Assembly (NCBI RefSeq): GCF_030272615.1
Contig: NC_081412.1
Location: 141,152,747 to 141,216,746 of the forward strand
Source: Cryptomeria japonica
Lineage: Eukaryota; Streptophyta; Pinopsida; Cupressales; Cupressaceae
Direction of reading: 5' to 3'
DNA: 64,000 nucleotides
The notes under the pieces are model-generated. The model did no database searches. It had not been told where the DNA came from and saw nothing but the letters and a program-made list of their open reading frames with translations. Positions 32,771 through 45,746 of this stretch are shown here, piece by piece. Numbering within the stretch: the first letter of the stretch is position 1; each line of letters begins with the position of its first letter. Both the position numbers and the translations under genes were made by a program.

Positions 32771-34006
32771 AAAAACCTTGAGCCTTTTATGTTCTATTTT
32801 TACTTTTTCCCACTTAAGGCTGAGGGATTTTTACCATTGGTGGGGTCATTTTATTTCCTAAGTGCTAAGTTGTGTTAGACTGGTCTAAGATATGATTTTC
32901 CTAAGTCGCGTGAAAATTTCCCTATAGTCGGTCTCATTTTAATGTTTATGCCCGCGCCCATAATTTTCCTAATTCTGAAATTCCTAAGTATTTAGGCCAG
33001 TTGATAAAGATAGGATAGATCTGACGGTCCATGATTCCCCATGGTCAAAAGTGAAAGAATGATAAAGACTGTGACATCATGAGATGATGCCACATGTGCT
33101 CAACAAAGAAAGGTGAGCTAGCGGTTTGACTTTTCAAATTTTTGATATTACCGGTTCCCAGCGGGTAAAACCCGAGTTACTAGAAATGAATGTTTTTTCA
33201 CGTGCTTATATCAAGAGGTAATGTTTTAATTCTGGACTAAGAAATTCTTGACATTTAGCAGCCATTGTTAAGTGACTAGTGCAGTTAGAAAGTAAATAGA
33301 GAGAAGATCCAATAGTTTTCTTGATCCTGCGATCAAAAGATGCAAGGAGATTATGAACCGCGACATCACAAGATGATGCCACGTGTCCAAGGTGGGCCAA
33401 GGAAAGCCGATGGTGGGGTCACTGAAAGTTGTGAAATAGGTGATGAGTTGGATGTGCCACATCATTCCAAGGATGGAACTGCTTGCCACATTGGAGGGTA
33501 ACTGTCAGATTGAATGGATTGGTCTGTAAGATTTGCCAACTTGAAAGATGATCAATGGTCAAGTTTTCAACTTTTCAAATGCAAGTTAGAGTCATTGTTT
33601 CACTCACGTGAGTAGTAATGGCAGATGAGACATTAGCATTTCATTCCAGGGAATAATAAAAGTACTCTTAAAAGTTGTTCTTGATTCGTAAATAATTTCT
33701 TAGCGATCTAGAAGACATTCCTGCTGCTGAAGAAGGTTGAAACAATTCCTTGCAACACAGAATCACTATCCCTCTGGTGTAATCGAAACAATAATTTTGT
33801 CTAAGCTCCTTCATCTATTCTTGAAACAATTGATGTTATAAATTGTGCATAAAATTATAAGAAAATAATTTCAATTGTTCTAGGGTTAGAAGCTAAACAA
33901 AGAAGAGTGGAATTTTCTTAAATTACTGTTGTAATTTAAATCTTGCATTAGCCCTAGTATTTTCTTTCTCAATTTGAAGCTATAGTAGAAAACCCTAGTT
34001 CAAAAG

Positions 34007-37000
34007 ATGGCTCCCTCAAAAAAACATTAAGGGAAAACTGATTACATGAAAAAGAATCCTTATGATGATTTCTTGGACCAATTGAAGCCCTCAACAATAG
34101 ACACTAAGGGCAGAGATTTATGAGTGGAAAATCCCTAGGAGAAGGGTTAACTAATAAAGCATTCTACTTGGCGGATGTTAGTATACCAATGACCGGATTA
34201 GAGATGTTCAAATTATGGTATGGATAGAGGAACTTGAATTCCCCATGATCTAGTCCCAAGCAGTATTATTTGGGTAAGTTAGTGGTGCCTAGTGTGTTCA
34301 TGGATGTTGACCTTCTCAAGGATACTGCAAATAGATATGACCTTGTCTCAAGGGTTATTAGAGGAAATGAAGGAGACATTTTGTTGACCCTCAGAAGGGA
34401 AAAATTCTAGGATATTTTTGACCTATATGAACCATCTGTAAACTTGGTGCAAGTAAACCTGAATGAGCTAAAAGAAGAATACTATAAAATGAAGGAGTTT
34501 ATTAGAAGTAATTTCCTTCCAATGCATTTGGCTAGAGAAGGGAACACAACATACCATATTGGCCCTAGCTTAGAGGAGCCATTCCCTATTGGTGATTTTG
34601 CTCCCTACTTTCAAGATACCTTTTTCTCTTTGTGTCAGGTATTGGGTTTCATTCCAATTACAATTATACCACTTGATTTCATGTACATGGCCATGCAAAT
34701 TCAACATCCAGATTATTCAGTGATTTTTGACTTTGCCCCATACCTTGAAGAAAAGATTCATGAGGGGTTACCAGATATTAAAAATGAAGTGTCTAGTGCT
34801 AAATTCTTCTGGTATTATTTACTCATGCATATGTTCCTTTTTACGAACACAAATTACTTTGAGGGTACCATGAACCTAAAAAGGACAATTGATAATAAGG
34901 AGATTCCAGTGCAGCTTTGGAGCACGGATATGTCTCGGGATAGATAGGAGGCTAGCTTTGTAAGATTTGATAACAAATTTTCTTCTAAGTTGAGGCAAAG
35001 GTTGATAGTAAACCCATCCAGGATCCCCAAGGAGCTACATGATTTTGTAAGGCCCAATGAGAGGTTGCCACTTCTCAGGATTGAGCACAATTGGGGGGAA
35101 TTTATCCCTTGTCCTATAAGCACTGTTATCAGAATCTACGGTTTCTCTTGACAACCACATGCACTTCCTTTCAATGTTCCTTTGAGAATGGGTTTTACTG
35201 AGGTAATGTGGTAGATATGATGATTCATGACAAGGAATTAAAGGGAAGGGGCAAAGGAATAATTTTCCCTGACTACAATATCATCCCTTATTTTATAATT
35301 CTAAAAGGAGGATATCAACATTTTGATAAATTCTTTGCTCCATATTATTTGGGGGTGAGCATAGCTAGAAATAGTGACTCTGAGGGCTTCTATAATATCT
35401 TCAAGACAAGAAGAAAAGGAGGTCTATTGCCTCACAAGCATAACTTTCCTAAGGATATAATTAGAAATGAATTTGTTCTCATGACTCAGGAGTGGAGGAA
35501 AGAAAGATGGATAATCTTCAGAAAGTTGTGGGCTGCAATTCACCATATGGATCCAAATTATGATCTAGTGAAGGATTTTACCCCATTTTGTGCTAAGGTC
35601 AACTTTTCTATGAACAATTTTGATGAATTAAAGCTAATTTTAAAGGAGAAGAAGGTTAAACTTGAAGAAGTTCATGGCCAACAATAGTCAAGCTCACAAC
35701 CTCCTTTGTCTAAAAGAGCAGGTGGCATGGTAGAAAGGAGACTTGTTCATGAATCTTCTTAGAAAAGAGAAAGAGAAGAAACAAGTAGTGAAGATGAGAG
35801 CAGTAACAATAGTGGAAGGTTAGAAAGGAGAAAAGGTAAAAAGATAATGAGTACAAATCCTTCCCCGAAGATGCAAATCAAGCCTTTTTAAGGAATTAAG
35901 ATTCCTTGATCTTGAAGAATTAGACAGAAGTCCTTTGCCATCACCTATAAGACAGGATGAAGAACAAATGGAGGAAGCTATGTTTATAGAAACAAATGCA
36001 AAAATGTAACTCGGTGTTCCTTTTTGGCCCCCTAATCTAGAGTTGGACCTCACTCCTTTAGATATTCAAGGTAAAGCTTTTAGGGATGCAAGAAAAGAGG
36101 CATGTGATAAGTTCCTTGAAGATGATACTTTTTTGACGAGCCCAACCTTTCTACAACTAGTATGGAAGATGAAGATTGAAGAATACAAAAGAAGAAGTAC
36201 CGAGAAAAAGGCCCAAAGGCCAGATAGATCTGATCAAGAAAATCAAGAAGAAGTCAAGAATGAAATGATGGAAGAGTTTAAAGAAATCACTGCTGATGAG
36301 GGCAAAAAGATTATAAGTCGGGATGGATTCCTAATTTTACCAGAATGGGACATAGCAGATGTTGTGGCTTTTGATGCAATCGGGAAATCAAAAGGTCAAC
36401 ATTTGAATTTAGAGGAGGAAGCAAGGTTGACATTAAAAGGATTAGATTTTGTGGATGATTATGCAACCTTGGCAATATGGGTGCTAGAGGAAGGACCTAG
36501 AAATCTTAACATCAGTGGCTTAAACCCCAATTTGAGGAGAGGCCTTATTATAAAAAGAGCATTTGACACATCAAGTGTAGAGGCTACAAAGTTGAATGTT
36601 GATGTTGCTAAGTTGGCACATGAAACTTTAAAAAGAGAATCCTTGGAAAAGGCAGAGCTAATGAGAAAGTTGATAGTAGAATCAATAGTGTTCCTGCCTT
36701 ATATTCTTTATTATTCAATTCTATTCAAAAATTTGATGATGATAAAGAAGTGGCAATTCCTTTGCTTACAAACTGGTTGCAAAGGGGAAATGAGCTCAGA
36801 ATAATATCCATGGCTTCTAAGTATCATGTGGAGAGACCACGTGCATTGCAACCAACATACTTGTTGGCAAAATCAATGCAGGAAGCCCAAATTTTGCTGA
36901 AAAATATAGAAAGAAAGGTAAGAGAACTGATGAAGAGTTTCAGTGAGTTGAATCAAACTCTTTTGCCAGATATTAAAGATGAAGAAGGGGCAATCAAGCC

Positions 37001-37214
37001 TCTACAATTTTGGAAGGAAGAGGCAGAAAGAGTTATCAGTACCCAGGTAGAGCTAATATGTGATGGGTTAAAGATGGATATACTGGAGGATAGCTTGGAT
37101 AAAATAATTGCCACGGGGTCATTGTTTGAAACTTTTGAAAGAGATGCAAACAAAGTATTCATTAAATATATTCTATATAGGGGAAAAGTTGATGAAGTCA
37201 TGAGCTTTGACTAG
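34007..37214 (+). pseudogene. LTR-encoded unknown protein, copy C
   Basis: This is the 3' LTR counterpart of copy B and the better preserved of the two. It starts ATGGCTCCC at 34007. Open stretches are 34444-34947 (SLCQVLGF, WYYLLMHMFLF, QLWSTDMSRDR), 35208-35687 (GRGKGIIFPDYNIIPYFIILKGGY, KDIIRNEFVL), 36043-36804 (KACDKFLEDDTF-like block, ILPEWDIADVV, ITADEGKKII) and 36750-37214 (KFDDDKEVAIPL-type block, RKVRELMKSFSELN). It shares with copy B the TAG after VHGQQ (35685-35687), the frame change near 36735 and the terminal FD-stop. Other stops are private. Putative layout: globular N-terminal half, basic Ser-rich linker, helical C-terminal half. Function unknown. Confidence 0.75.
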
Positions 37215-37506
37215 CCATCTGATGAAGAGTATAGTGTGTGGAGTATTATGTATCTAAATGATGAATAAAGGTTGCAAACAATTTGATATAACTTTTTTAT
37301 TCTTCTAGTGGCAGATATTTTTTGAACCAGTATAACATAAATGGTGGTAAAATTCATCATGAGTTTAGAGAAGCAGCCGCAGACTTCGATCCTGTATGAG
37401 CGAAATCAAGGATGGGATATTTTTGTAATAAAATCCAATTGTATGTGATCATTTTGAGATGACAAGTGTCTCCTTTGGTCTTAAGCTTGTTTTCTCCCTT
37501 GTTTTT

Positions 37507-37516
37507 TATAAAAGGG
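37507..37516 (+). promoter_or_regulatory. TATA box 2 of the 3' LTR
   Basis: TATAAAAGGG, identical to 15631-15640, showing that it predates the insertion or has been conserved since. Confidence 0.4.
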
Positions 37517-37967
37517 AATTCAGGGCTATGAGACGGGGCTCTGATTTTCAGTCCCTTGAGTGTTCCGATTTTTTTTTTCCAATAGCAAAGTCTAGGTGAA
37601 ATGAAAAAGTTGTAAAAAGTCATTTGTATAGAAAAATAGAAAGAGTCTTATGTCTATTTTTCTATAGGTTCTTGAAGGAGTTATGTATGAATTGTATTTT
37701 GACAAGGACAACCGAATTATTCAATAGAAATATAATTCAAACCCATTTCTCTCTAGTGTATTGTTCTATCATATTTTGAATGAATATCATCAAGGATTTT
37801 ATCAATCATTGCATTGTTGTGGTGTATGTATTTTTTGTTCATGCTTTTGTCTAAGGGGCCAATTAAATGCTTGAGTAGAATTGCAGAGTGGTAGGGATAT
37901 TTGCAGGGATTTTGATAAGTAGTTTTGGGGTTGGGTTTGCAAATATGATGTATTGCAAGGAAATATT

Positions 37968-38906
37968 TGTTGGCAATTGACACTCCATTGGTTGGTTGCT
38001 TTATGTCATCATTGATGGTAACATGATTTTGTATTTCAACTTTATGTTTTGATTATATGGTGTACCGACAAACACTTCACAGATTCTACACCAGCACCTA
38101 CAGGTCAGAAAGATTTCTTTGATCATGGGCAATGCAGGCCGACATGGTATAGTAAATGTTATCAGTATTGGAGGCCAACATATCTTGGATCTAGCATTGG
38201 CAATTGCTTTTAATGTTTATTCATTTATTTTATTTGGCTAACATGTAATCTGATATTGTATATATCTTTGTAAGCCGACATAAGGCATAAACATTGTATA
38301 GGGTATATAGGTCAGTTTGATAGATCATTTTGATATAGAGGTATAGACATAAGATAGGAGATTATGGATATGCGAATATAATATCATGCAAAATTATTTA
38401 GAGAGATTATGTATGTGAGGAATTTATTGTAAGGGTTATTTCAGTAAAGGGGTTTAGGTTTTCAAACTAAAACATACATAACTTAAACCAGAGCTGTATT
38501 TTGGCATAGAAGATGCTATCTTAAGCAGTTCACACTTCTTCGGATTGTTGTCTAGAATTTTATGTAGTCAGTGAGGCTTCTATTGTGACTGAGCAGTGTG
38601 TTGTAGGCTATAAGCTTTCCTGCAAGTGTAGGCCCCTCATATTTTGTAATATCTCTTCATATGGCCAATGGATTGATATTGTGGGTCACAAATCCCACTA
38701 TGGTTTTTCCTCTTTAAGGTTTTCCATGTATAAATCTATGTGTTATGATTCTCATTTATGTGATTGGCTTATTAGTTTCTTTACTTCTTTCAATTCTATT
38801 TTTACCCATATACCAGTTGGTGTATGCATGTTTTAATAAGGCTAAAATCTACTATTCTGGTATAATACTGATTCACCCCCCCTCTTAGTGTTATTGGTTT
38901 CCAACA
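37968..38906 (+). mobile_element. Solo copia LTR nested in the giant 3' LTR
   Basis: It is 939 bp, starts TGTTGGCAATTGAC and ends TTTCCAACA, flanked by ATATT at 37963-37967 and 38907-38911. The 5' giant LTR has the uninterrupted sequence AAGGGAATATTATCTTAGG at the equivalent place. It carries the CACCCCCCCTCTTAGTG tail typical of the copia LTRs here and no coding part, so it arose by LTR-LTR recombination. Confidence 0.93.
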
Positions 38907-39444
38907 ATATTATCTTAGGTTTATATGCTGTTAGATAAATTCTATAGAAATACATTTTATGTAGTATGAATTCATGTACCCAATGGAGTAAGGCACTGAT
39001 CATAGCCAAGCAACTGCATTGGTGTTGATTTTCTATTCGGGATCACCACTTATTTTTTATAATTTGTTGAATATCAAAATATTTTCATTTACATGTATGT
39101 TGTTATGTGCATTTAATCATGTCATGCTCCAAAATGGTTAAGGATCACTGGGGAATTTTCCATTCTTGAGCATTCTCCCTTTCTGTCGAGCCTTTATATG
39201 ATATTATCTGCTTTATTTCATGTATAATTTGTGAGTGTGGCATAGAGATCACAAATTGGCATGGGGATCACCCTCCCGGGTTTTGTAGAGCTCAAAGTGT
39301 AGAAGGATCTTGTATTCTTGTTGATGTTGGTCCAAGTTTGAAGAATATTAATAGTTGGAAGTGGCTTTCCATAGATATTTAGAGGACATAGGTTGGTCTT
39401 TGCCTTGTGTCTGTGTAAACCCATTTTCAGGCACCAACAGGGTG

Positions 39445-41689
39445 GAAGTATTGAAAGCCAAAATTATGATAAAGGAGATGTATTATTTTAGTAGTTTTGG
39501 CACACCATCAAACAATGGTAGTGCCCATAGAAGGAATAAAGCACAATGAAAATAAAAGAAGATCATTGTATGTCACAAATCTTGGAGACATGAACACAAA
39601 GATCAAAGAAATATTTATGCCACAGAATAGAGATTGAAGATAGGGAATAATGCATAGTGGAGTCAAATTAACAGTGAACTGTCAATAAGAGTTCCCATGG
39701 TCATTAAGAGGAAGATACAACGATAAAATTCAATCAATCCTCATTGAGAAAATATAAAGAATAGATAATGGTATGCATTGAAAGTGTTTTGATCCTGTGT
39801 GAGTTTCAAATAAGATGAGTGTATACTATCAAAACCCTAGGATGCAATCAATGTATCACAATGCAACCATAAATGAAAGATAAAGATTTTGTTGTTGAAT
39901 ATCACAATGGGCATCACTGTCAAAGTATTAGAAAACCCTTTTTAGGATAAATCACAATAGAATAATTTAAAGAATGATCTCAAGGTGTAGGGCAGTGATA
40001 AAGGTTCAAAACAAAGATATTAAAAGTTGTTGATCAATACTATAAAGACAGTCAAAATTATTAAAGAGAGTCTATAGGTGCTATAAAAAGACCATGAATA
40101 CAATACTCAATGAGAAGCCTCAAGAAGATAAGGCTATATGGTAGAGACTTAGACATAAATGGTGCATCAAAATTAGAGCAAGGAATAATAAATAAGAGGA
40201 AAAGCTATCTAAATGAATAGAAAGATTAGCCTAAAGCCCTAAACCATAGAATTCAAAGCCTAAGTTTAGTTAATGTAATGATTGTAGATCAAGAACATGA
40301 AAATAATGAACAAATTAGAGGTAATAGTGATAGTCACAAATAAATCCAAAGCACACAGAGTTTTAAGATAGTAGCAAGGTACTATGACAAATAGGTTACT
40401 CAGACTCACAACCAAAGACACAGTTAGAGTAGCAAACCTAGTCATAACCTCAAATAATTAACAAGGATACAAGGGACTATCAAGGAATAGCAAAGCGGTG
40501 AGTACCTTTAAAAGGAGTATATTTTCTGTCTCTAGAGAAAGTAAGAAGTCATTGAGGACCCATAGCAGCCTTAAATAACAGTGAAAAGACCTCAAAATCA
40601 CTATCAAAATAATTCAACATATCTAGAGTAGTCATATAGATTTGGAGAAATGAAAATGAGAAGACCAAGAGCATCATAGATTTACTCAAAGGGCATAGTC
40701 AATACATCATTCAAAACCTTACTATGCAGTGAATAGTAAAGAAGAAAGACATTATTGCCTTCTTTGAGCCATATAGTGATGACAAAGTCTTATCATAAAA
40801 GAGGAATGACATATCAAGAGGTATACACAAACACAAGACTCTATGTTGGCACAAGTATGCCAAATATCACAATAACCCATCATTATTAGTCAATGAATTG
40901 AGCCATGGGTCGAAGGACAATCAAATGAAGATCATACTATAGTGCCACAACCAATGCATAGTCATTCAAAGTAGAATAACACTCTATGAGTTCCACACAA
41001 AGTATACTGCATATGAGTAGCCTATCACAAAGATCACAGTCCATTGGAAGATAGTGATTAGCCATTTGGGGAGTAGAGATAACAGTCTAGAAACAATATC
41101 AAAAGTGATTAGTAACAAGACATAAATCAATAAATATTCCTAAGGTATCAACAAATGATGATTGGAGCAACATCATGGATATGTCTAACCCATAGAGGCT
41201 ATATTTATTAATACCCACAAGCAAAGATATAGTCACATGTTGTGAGCAAGTAGTATAGAGGAAAGAAAGAAATTCATAGGGATTAGAAGTCTTGAAGACT
41301 TTTGTGGTAGTCAAAAACCATTATTCGTAGCCTAAATATAGTCATAAAGACATGAAGTGACAATCACAAGGCTAAGTAAAAAGTATAGTTGATAGATATT
41401 TTGTTCCAACCCATTAAATAAAGGCCATTGTTGCAATCCAAGAATTCATTTTAGCAGTCATAATGGAGCTATAAAACTAGAATACGCAAGGGTCAGAGTG
41501 CTAGGGTTAAAGGAAAAGAGGAGTTCTTACTGTTTTATCAAGCTTCAAAACAGTGAGTAGGGGGTATGGATCAAAACACGATAAAGAAACATCAAGTACA
41601 ATAGATTAAAAGTGAAAGGGGGTCACAAAGAAATAATTATAAATAGTCATAAAGGAATAATAATTCAAAGAAGGCTTTTAATATATTGC
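39445..41689. other. AT-rich filler with recurring AGTCATA-type words
   Basis: No coding similarity seen. Words such as ATAGTCATA and GTAGTCATA recur irregularly (e.g. 40631, 41336, 41456, 41645), as they do at 48103-50654. This may be a very old dispersed repeat. Confidence 0.45.
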
Positions 41690-42235
41690 ACAAAATTAAA
41701 AGTGACAGTCATTCCACAACCTTTTCCAGAATCCTCCCTACCTGTGCCAAAAATGGGAGCTTTGAAGCAGGGTATGGACATTCATCAAATCATAAAGGAT
41801 AGTGTATTTTTGTTAGATATTGTAGTTGTAACTACTTTGGTAGACATGTATGCAAAATGTGGAATCGTACACAAAGCACGTGAACTGTTGGACATAACAC
41901 TTCAAAAATATGTGTTCTTGTGGACTGCAATGACTACAAGATATGCACAAATTGGATTTATTGAAAAGGCTTTAGAAAATTCCAAGAAAATATAATTGGT
42001 AGGTGTTAAGCCAAATTTCCTAGTAGACATGTATGCAAAATGTGGAAGAAAACACAAGGTACGCAAACTATTTGACAACATGCCCAAAACAAATCTTGTC
42101 TTATGGAATGCCATGATTAAAGGATATGCACAAAATTGATTTTGCAATGATGATGTCAAAGTCTTTGAATTGATGAAGCACTCGGGAATATATCCTGATG
42201 TAGTAAGCTTTCCTTTCTTTTATATGCATGCATCC
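41690..42235 (+). pseudogene. PPR gene relic 1
   Basis: The translation reads KMGALKQGMDIHQIIKD, TTLVDMYAKCGIVHKARELLD, FLWTAMTTRYAQIGFIEKALENSKKI, a stop, LVGVKPN, LVDMYAKCGRKHKVRKLFDNMPKTNLVLWNAMIKGYAQN and VKVFELMKHSGIYPDVVSF. These are P-, L- and S-type repeats of plant PLS-class pentatricopeptide proteins, which bind RNA in organelles. A repeat's worth of sequence between VKPN and LVDMYAKCG is missing. Stops at 41993-41995 and near 42137 and the missing ends make it a pseudogene. Confidence 0.85.
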
Positions 42236-42668
42236 ATGTAGGTTTAGTGGATGCTTGGGTTGTACATAATTCAAAGAGAGGTGTAACCCTTATTTCATTT
42301 CACCTAGTGTTGGTCATTATGTGTGTATGGTTTACTTTTTCTCATTGTTATAGATTTTGACTCTTTGTCATAACTGCACCTTTTGGGTTTGCTTATATCG
42401 ATTTAAAATTTAGGTTGATTTGAGTTTATAGGTCAATTGCAAAGTTTGCCAAGATTCCTAGGTATTAAAATCCTTCATTATTTCAATACATTACTGAAAT
42501 AATGAGGTTGCAAAGGAAAAAATGGTGAAATAAGGTGAGTAAGTGTTCATTTCATATTGAGGGATCTTTTGAATCCTTCTTCTATGTTGAAAAGGGGAAG
42601 TTAAAGTTGAATCAACATTTTAATGTTGCTTTATTCCTAGAAATTTTGGAGGGAATACCATTCAACTT
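42236..42668. other. Filler before the copia element
   Basis: A short tail of PPR similarity may reach about 42270; nothing else recognisable. Confidence 0.4.
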
Positions 42669-42673
42669 ATTTC

Positions 42674-43872
42674 TATTGGAAATTAGGAGGAATTGATTAT
42701 GTGTTTCATTGATGTTTGTCATTGATGTCAATGCTAACTATTTTGCTATCTACCAACTTTTGATAGAGTGGTTGGTCTTTGATGTTGATCTAGAGATTTG
42801 TCTCCAGTTTGGTCTAGCTGTTGGAATTGGTTTGGATTGGTTATTCATGTGTTCCTGATGCATATCACAATTAGTTGGTTCGGGATTTGATGATCCAGAT
42901 GCCATCATTTATTCTAGTAATCCTTTTGGTGACTAGTAAGGGTTTTACTAGCAGTACTTTGATGAAGATCTTTTGGTGAATCTTATAAGTGGTGTTGGTG
43001 CGGATTCTAGAAGGTTATCAAAGTGTTGATAGTTATCATGTTCATGTTCCAGTCATTCATGGTGTTTCATTTGGATTATGGTGACCTATTTTAGGTCATG
43101 TGTTATTCTTCTAGGTTATGGACCGGTTTATGTAATGTGTTGGTTGGTGCTCTCGATGCATCACCGGTTGGATTTATTGTTTGCTTTATGTTCTTTCGGT
43201 CTCAGGAAGACTTGATTTATCATTGGTTTTCTAGATTATGTAATGGATTTATTGTATTATCTTTTAGGTGGTTGACCTACTTGTTTAGGTCCCAGGTTGG
43301 TATAAATATGATGTAAGATCTCTTTGTAGATCGTGGTATGGGCTATGGGATTATCTGTGTGTGAATAAAGTTGTAATCATATGTAGAGGTTTTGGTCAAT
43401 CATAGGTGATCGAATTGGGTTTGTGTACTTAGAGGTTCTAAGACCTCCGGTATTGAGCTTAACCAAAACTTTACTCAAGCATAGGAGATGCTAATTTTGC
43501 AATTCATTCATCTTTCTGGATTGTAGTATGGATTTCTTTGTAGCCAGTGTGGCTCCTTTTGTGATGAGCAATGCACTATAGGCTATTGGCCTTCTTGCAT
43601 GTTCAAGCCCCTCTTATTGTAATCACATACTTACTACAAAAATTTTATCTAAATGTGGGTAGGCTTCCACTGTGGTTTTTCCCTTTATCAAATTTTCTAC
43701 GTACAAATATTGGTTTTATGTGATTTATGTTTGTGCTTGATTGTTATATTGGCTATTTGGGTATTTGGTTTATGCATTTTGGCAAAAAGGTTTTGTATTC
43801 TTAAAGTTTTATAATCTGTTGACAACTGATTCATCCCCCCCCCCTCTCAATTGTCCACTGGTTATCCTAATA
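42674..43872 (+). repeat. 5' LTR of copia element 2 (1,199 bp)
   Basis: It starts TATTGGAAATTAGGAGG, where the 3' LTR has TGTTGGCAATTTGGAGG, and ends CTGGTTATCCTAATA. It has a poly-C tract near 43838-43848. Confidence 0.9.
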
Positions 43873-43890
43873 ATTAGTATCAGAGCCTGG
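43873..43890 (+). other. Primer-binding site of copia element 2
   Basis: ATTAGTATCAGAGCCTGG, one base off the usual ATTGGTATCAGAGC complement of initiator Met tRNA. Confidence 0.8.
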
Positions 43891-44029
43891 TCCTCTCTAT
43901 AAAAGCTTAATCACTTGAGGAAGATCCTATGGCAACTAATAGTTCAATTGCAACTATTTTCTGGAGAGAATCCCCTAAGCTTGATTCAACAAATTGCAAG
44001 GTTGAAGATTAAATTCTTAAGGTCATATC

Positions 44030-44890
44030 AGGGTGGTGAATTCACATCTAGTAAATTTAATAGTTATTGTGAGAAGTGTGGGTTAAAAAGATAGTTGTCT
44101 GCACCCCAGACACCTCAGTAGAATGGTGTTGTGCAAATAAATAACATAACTATCTTGGATGCGGCTAGAACTATGATGATGGATGATTATTTGCCTCATA
44201 TCTATTGGGGAGAAGCTGCAAGCATGGTGGTATACACATTCAACAGAGTTCATATCAAAGGAGATGCCAGTAAGACACCTTATGAGTTATGGTTTGGTCA
44301 TACACCTACAGTTAAGTATTTCAAAATATTTGGTAGTAAATGCTATATCAAAAGAGATGATTCCACTGGAAAGTTTGATCCTAGATGTGATGAAGGGAAA
44401 TTTTTTGGTTACTCTAATGAAAGCAAAGTATATAGATGTTATAACAAAAGATTGCAGAGAATTGTTGAGAGTGCTAATATCAAGGTGGATGAGCAGTACA
44501 AAGGTCAAATCAAAACTTATGAGAGTGAACCAGAAGTGGAGATGATCATAACTGAACCGGTAGCACCTATACTAGAACAAAATTTTGAAACAGTTACTTT
44601 GGCAGTATCAGAAAATTTAATAGTAATTGAAGATCAGAGCAGAGAAATAGAAAGTCAGAAGACTCATAGGTATGTAAGATTAAATCATTCAAAAGATCAA
44701 ATCATTAGAGACAAGCACAAAGGAGTAATGACAAGAAGAAGGTTTGCAACTGATGAGGTATGTTTAATTTCTCAAGTTGAACTGGCATCGGTTATTGAAG
44801 CTTGTAAAGATGAATGTTGGATGAGAGCTATGGAAGAGAAATTAGATTAGATTGAAAAGAACAACACATGGACTTTAGTTCCCTAGCCTA
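44030..44890 (+). pseudogene. Copia integrase, C-terminal part (element 2)
   Basis: It enters at GGEFTSSKFNSYCEKCGLKR, a stop, LSAPQTPQ, a stop, NGVVQINN, i.e. at the second catalytic Asp region. From 44131 a 239-codon frame is open: ILDAARTMMMDDYLPHIYWGEA, SKTPYELWFGHTPTVKYFKIFGSKCYIKRDD, GKFFGYSNESKVYRCYNKR and ESANIKVDE. It runs on into the linker to RT, ending at a TAG at 44848. The zinc-binding half is missing because of the internal deletion. Confidence 0.85.
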
Positions 44891-45740
44891 AAAATAATAA
44901 TGTTATTGGAACTAAATTGGTTTTTAGGAATAAATTGAATGAGGATGGACAAGTTGTGAGGAACAAGGCTAGATTGGTAAGTAAAGGATATTCTTAGAAG
45001 GAAGGAATTGATTATGATGAGACATTTGCTCCGGTACCTAGGACTGTAAGATTATTTCTTGCTTATGCTGCCCATAAGAAATACAAGGTTTATCAGATGG
45101 ATGTTAAGTGTACATTTTTGAGTGGAGATCTTGTAGAGGAAGTTTATATTGAGCAACCTGATGGTTTTTCGCTTTCAAATGACAAAAGCATGGTTTGCAA
45201 AGGAAAGATTTATATGAATTGAAACAAGCCCCTAGAGCTTGGTATGCTAGATTGGACAAATATCTTTTGAAGCTTGGTTTCACTAAAGGTAATGCTGACA
45301 GTAACTTATACTATAAGATCGCTGATGATGAAATATTGATTGTTGAAGTCTTTGTTGATGATATCATTTTTGGAGGTGAGGATAAGTTATGTATGGAATT
45401 CTTAGAAAGTATGAAGAATGAATTTGAGATGTCTATGATTGGGGAGATGAAATTTTTCTTAGGTTTGTAGATTACTCAAAATGATAAAGGTATTTTTATC
45501 TGTCAAACTAAGTATGCTAGAGAATTGTTGAAGAAATTTGGTATGGAAAATCCCAAATCAGTTGGTACTCTTATGGTTATAAGGGAGAAATTGACAAAGA
45601 ATGATGCATCAACTCCGGTAAATCCTACAAGGTATAAATATATGATTGGAGGTTTGTTATATCTGACTTAGACTAGACTGGATATAATGAATGTATTTTG
45701 TATTGTATCAAGATATTAGAGTGATCTTAGAGAGAATCAT
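44891..45740 (+). pseudogene. Copia reverse transcriptase (element 2)
   Basis: The visible blocks are [80 protein letters not shown] and the catalytic VFVDDIIFGGEDK, then MIGEMKFFLGL followed by a stop at 45468. The 91-codon frame 45195-45470 is open. It is close to the fragment at 4799-5869, suggesting the same copia family. Confidence 0.85.
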
Positions 45741-45746
45741 GAGAGT

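Larger units (their letters stand above)
10754..39439 (+). mobile_element. Giant Tat-like Ty3-gypsy retrotransposon with nested insertions
   Basis: The element is bounded by GGGTG at 10749-10753 and GGGTG at 39440-39444, a perfect 5-bp target duplication. Its LTRs (10754-16605 and 32647-39439) begin TGATAGGACC/TAATAGGACC and end GGCACCAACA. Internal order is PBS-like site, gag, protease, archaeal-type RNase H, RT, RNase H, integrase. Three younger insertions interrupt it: a 961-bp inverted-repeat element, a 7,224-bp copia element and a 939-bp solo LTR. Removing them and their target duplications leaves about 19.5 kb, of which about 11.7 kb is LTR. All internal frames carry stops. A Tat-lineage assignment rests on the extra RNase H, the size and the TGGTGACTC-type primer site. 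Confidence 0.92.
32647..39439 (+). repeat. 3' LTR of the giant gypsy element (6,793 bp with an insertion)
   Basis: It starts TAATAGGACC (TG mutated to TA) and ends CAGGCACCAACA, followed by GGGTG. Without the solo LTR and one ATATT copy it is 5,849 bp, against 5,852 bp for the 5' LTR. Confidence 0.92.

Noticed and set aside
43098-43316. 72-codon frame in the copia 5' LTR, with a counterpart at 47058-47285
   Set aside because: The two LTR copies do not keep the same protein; T/G-rich LTR DNA gives chance frames. Unlike the giant LTR, no conserved gene is seen.
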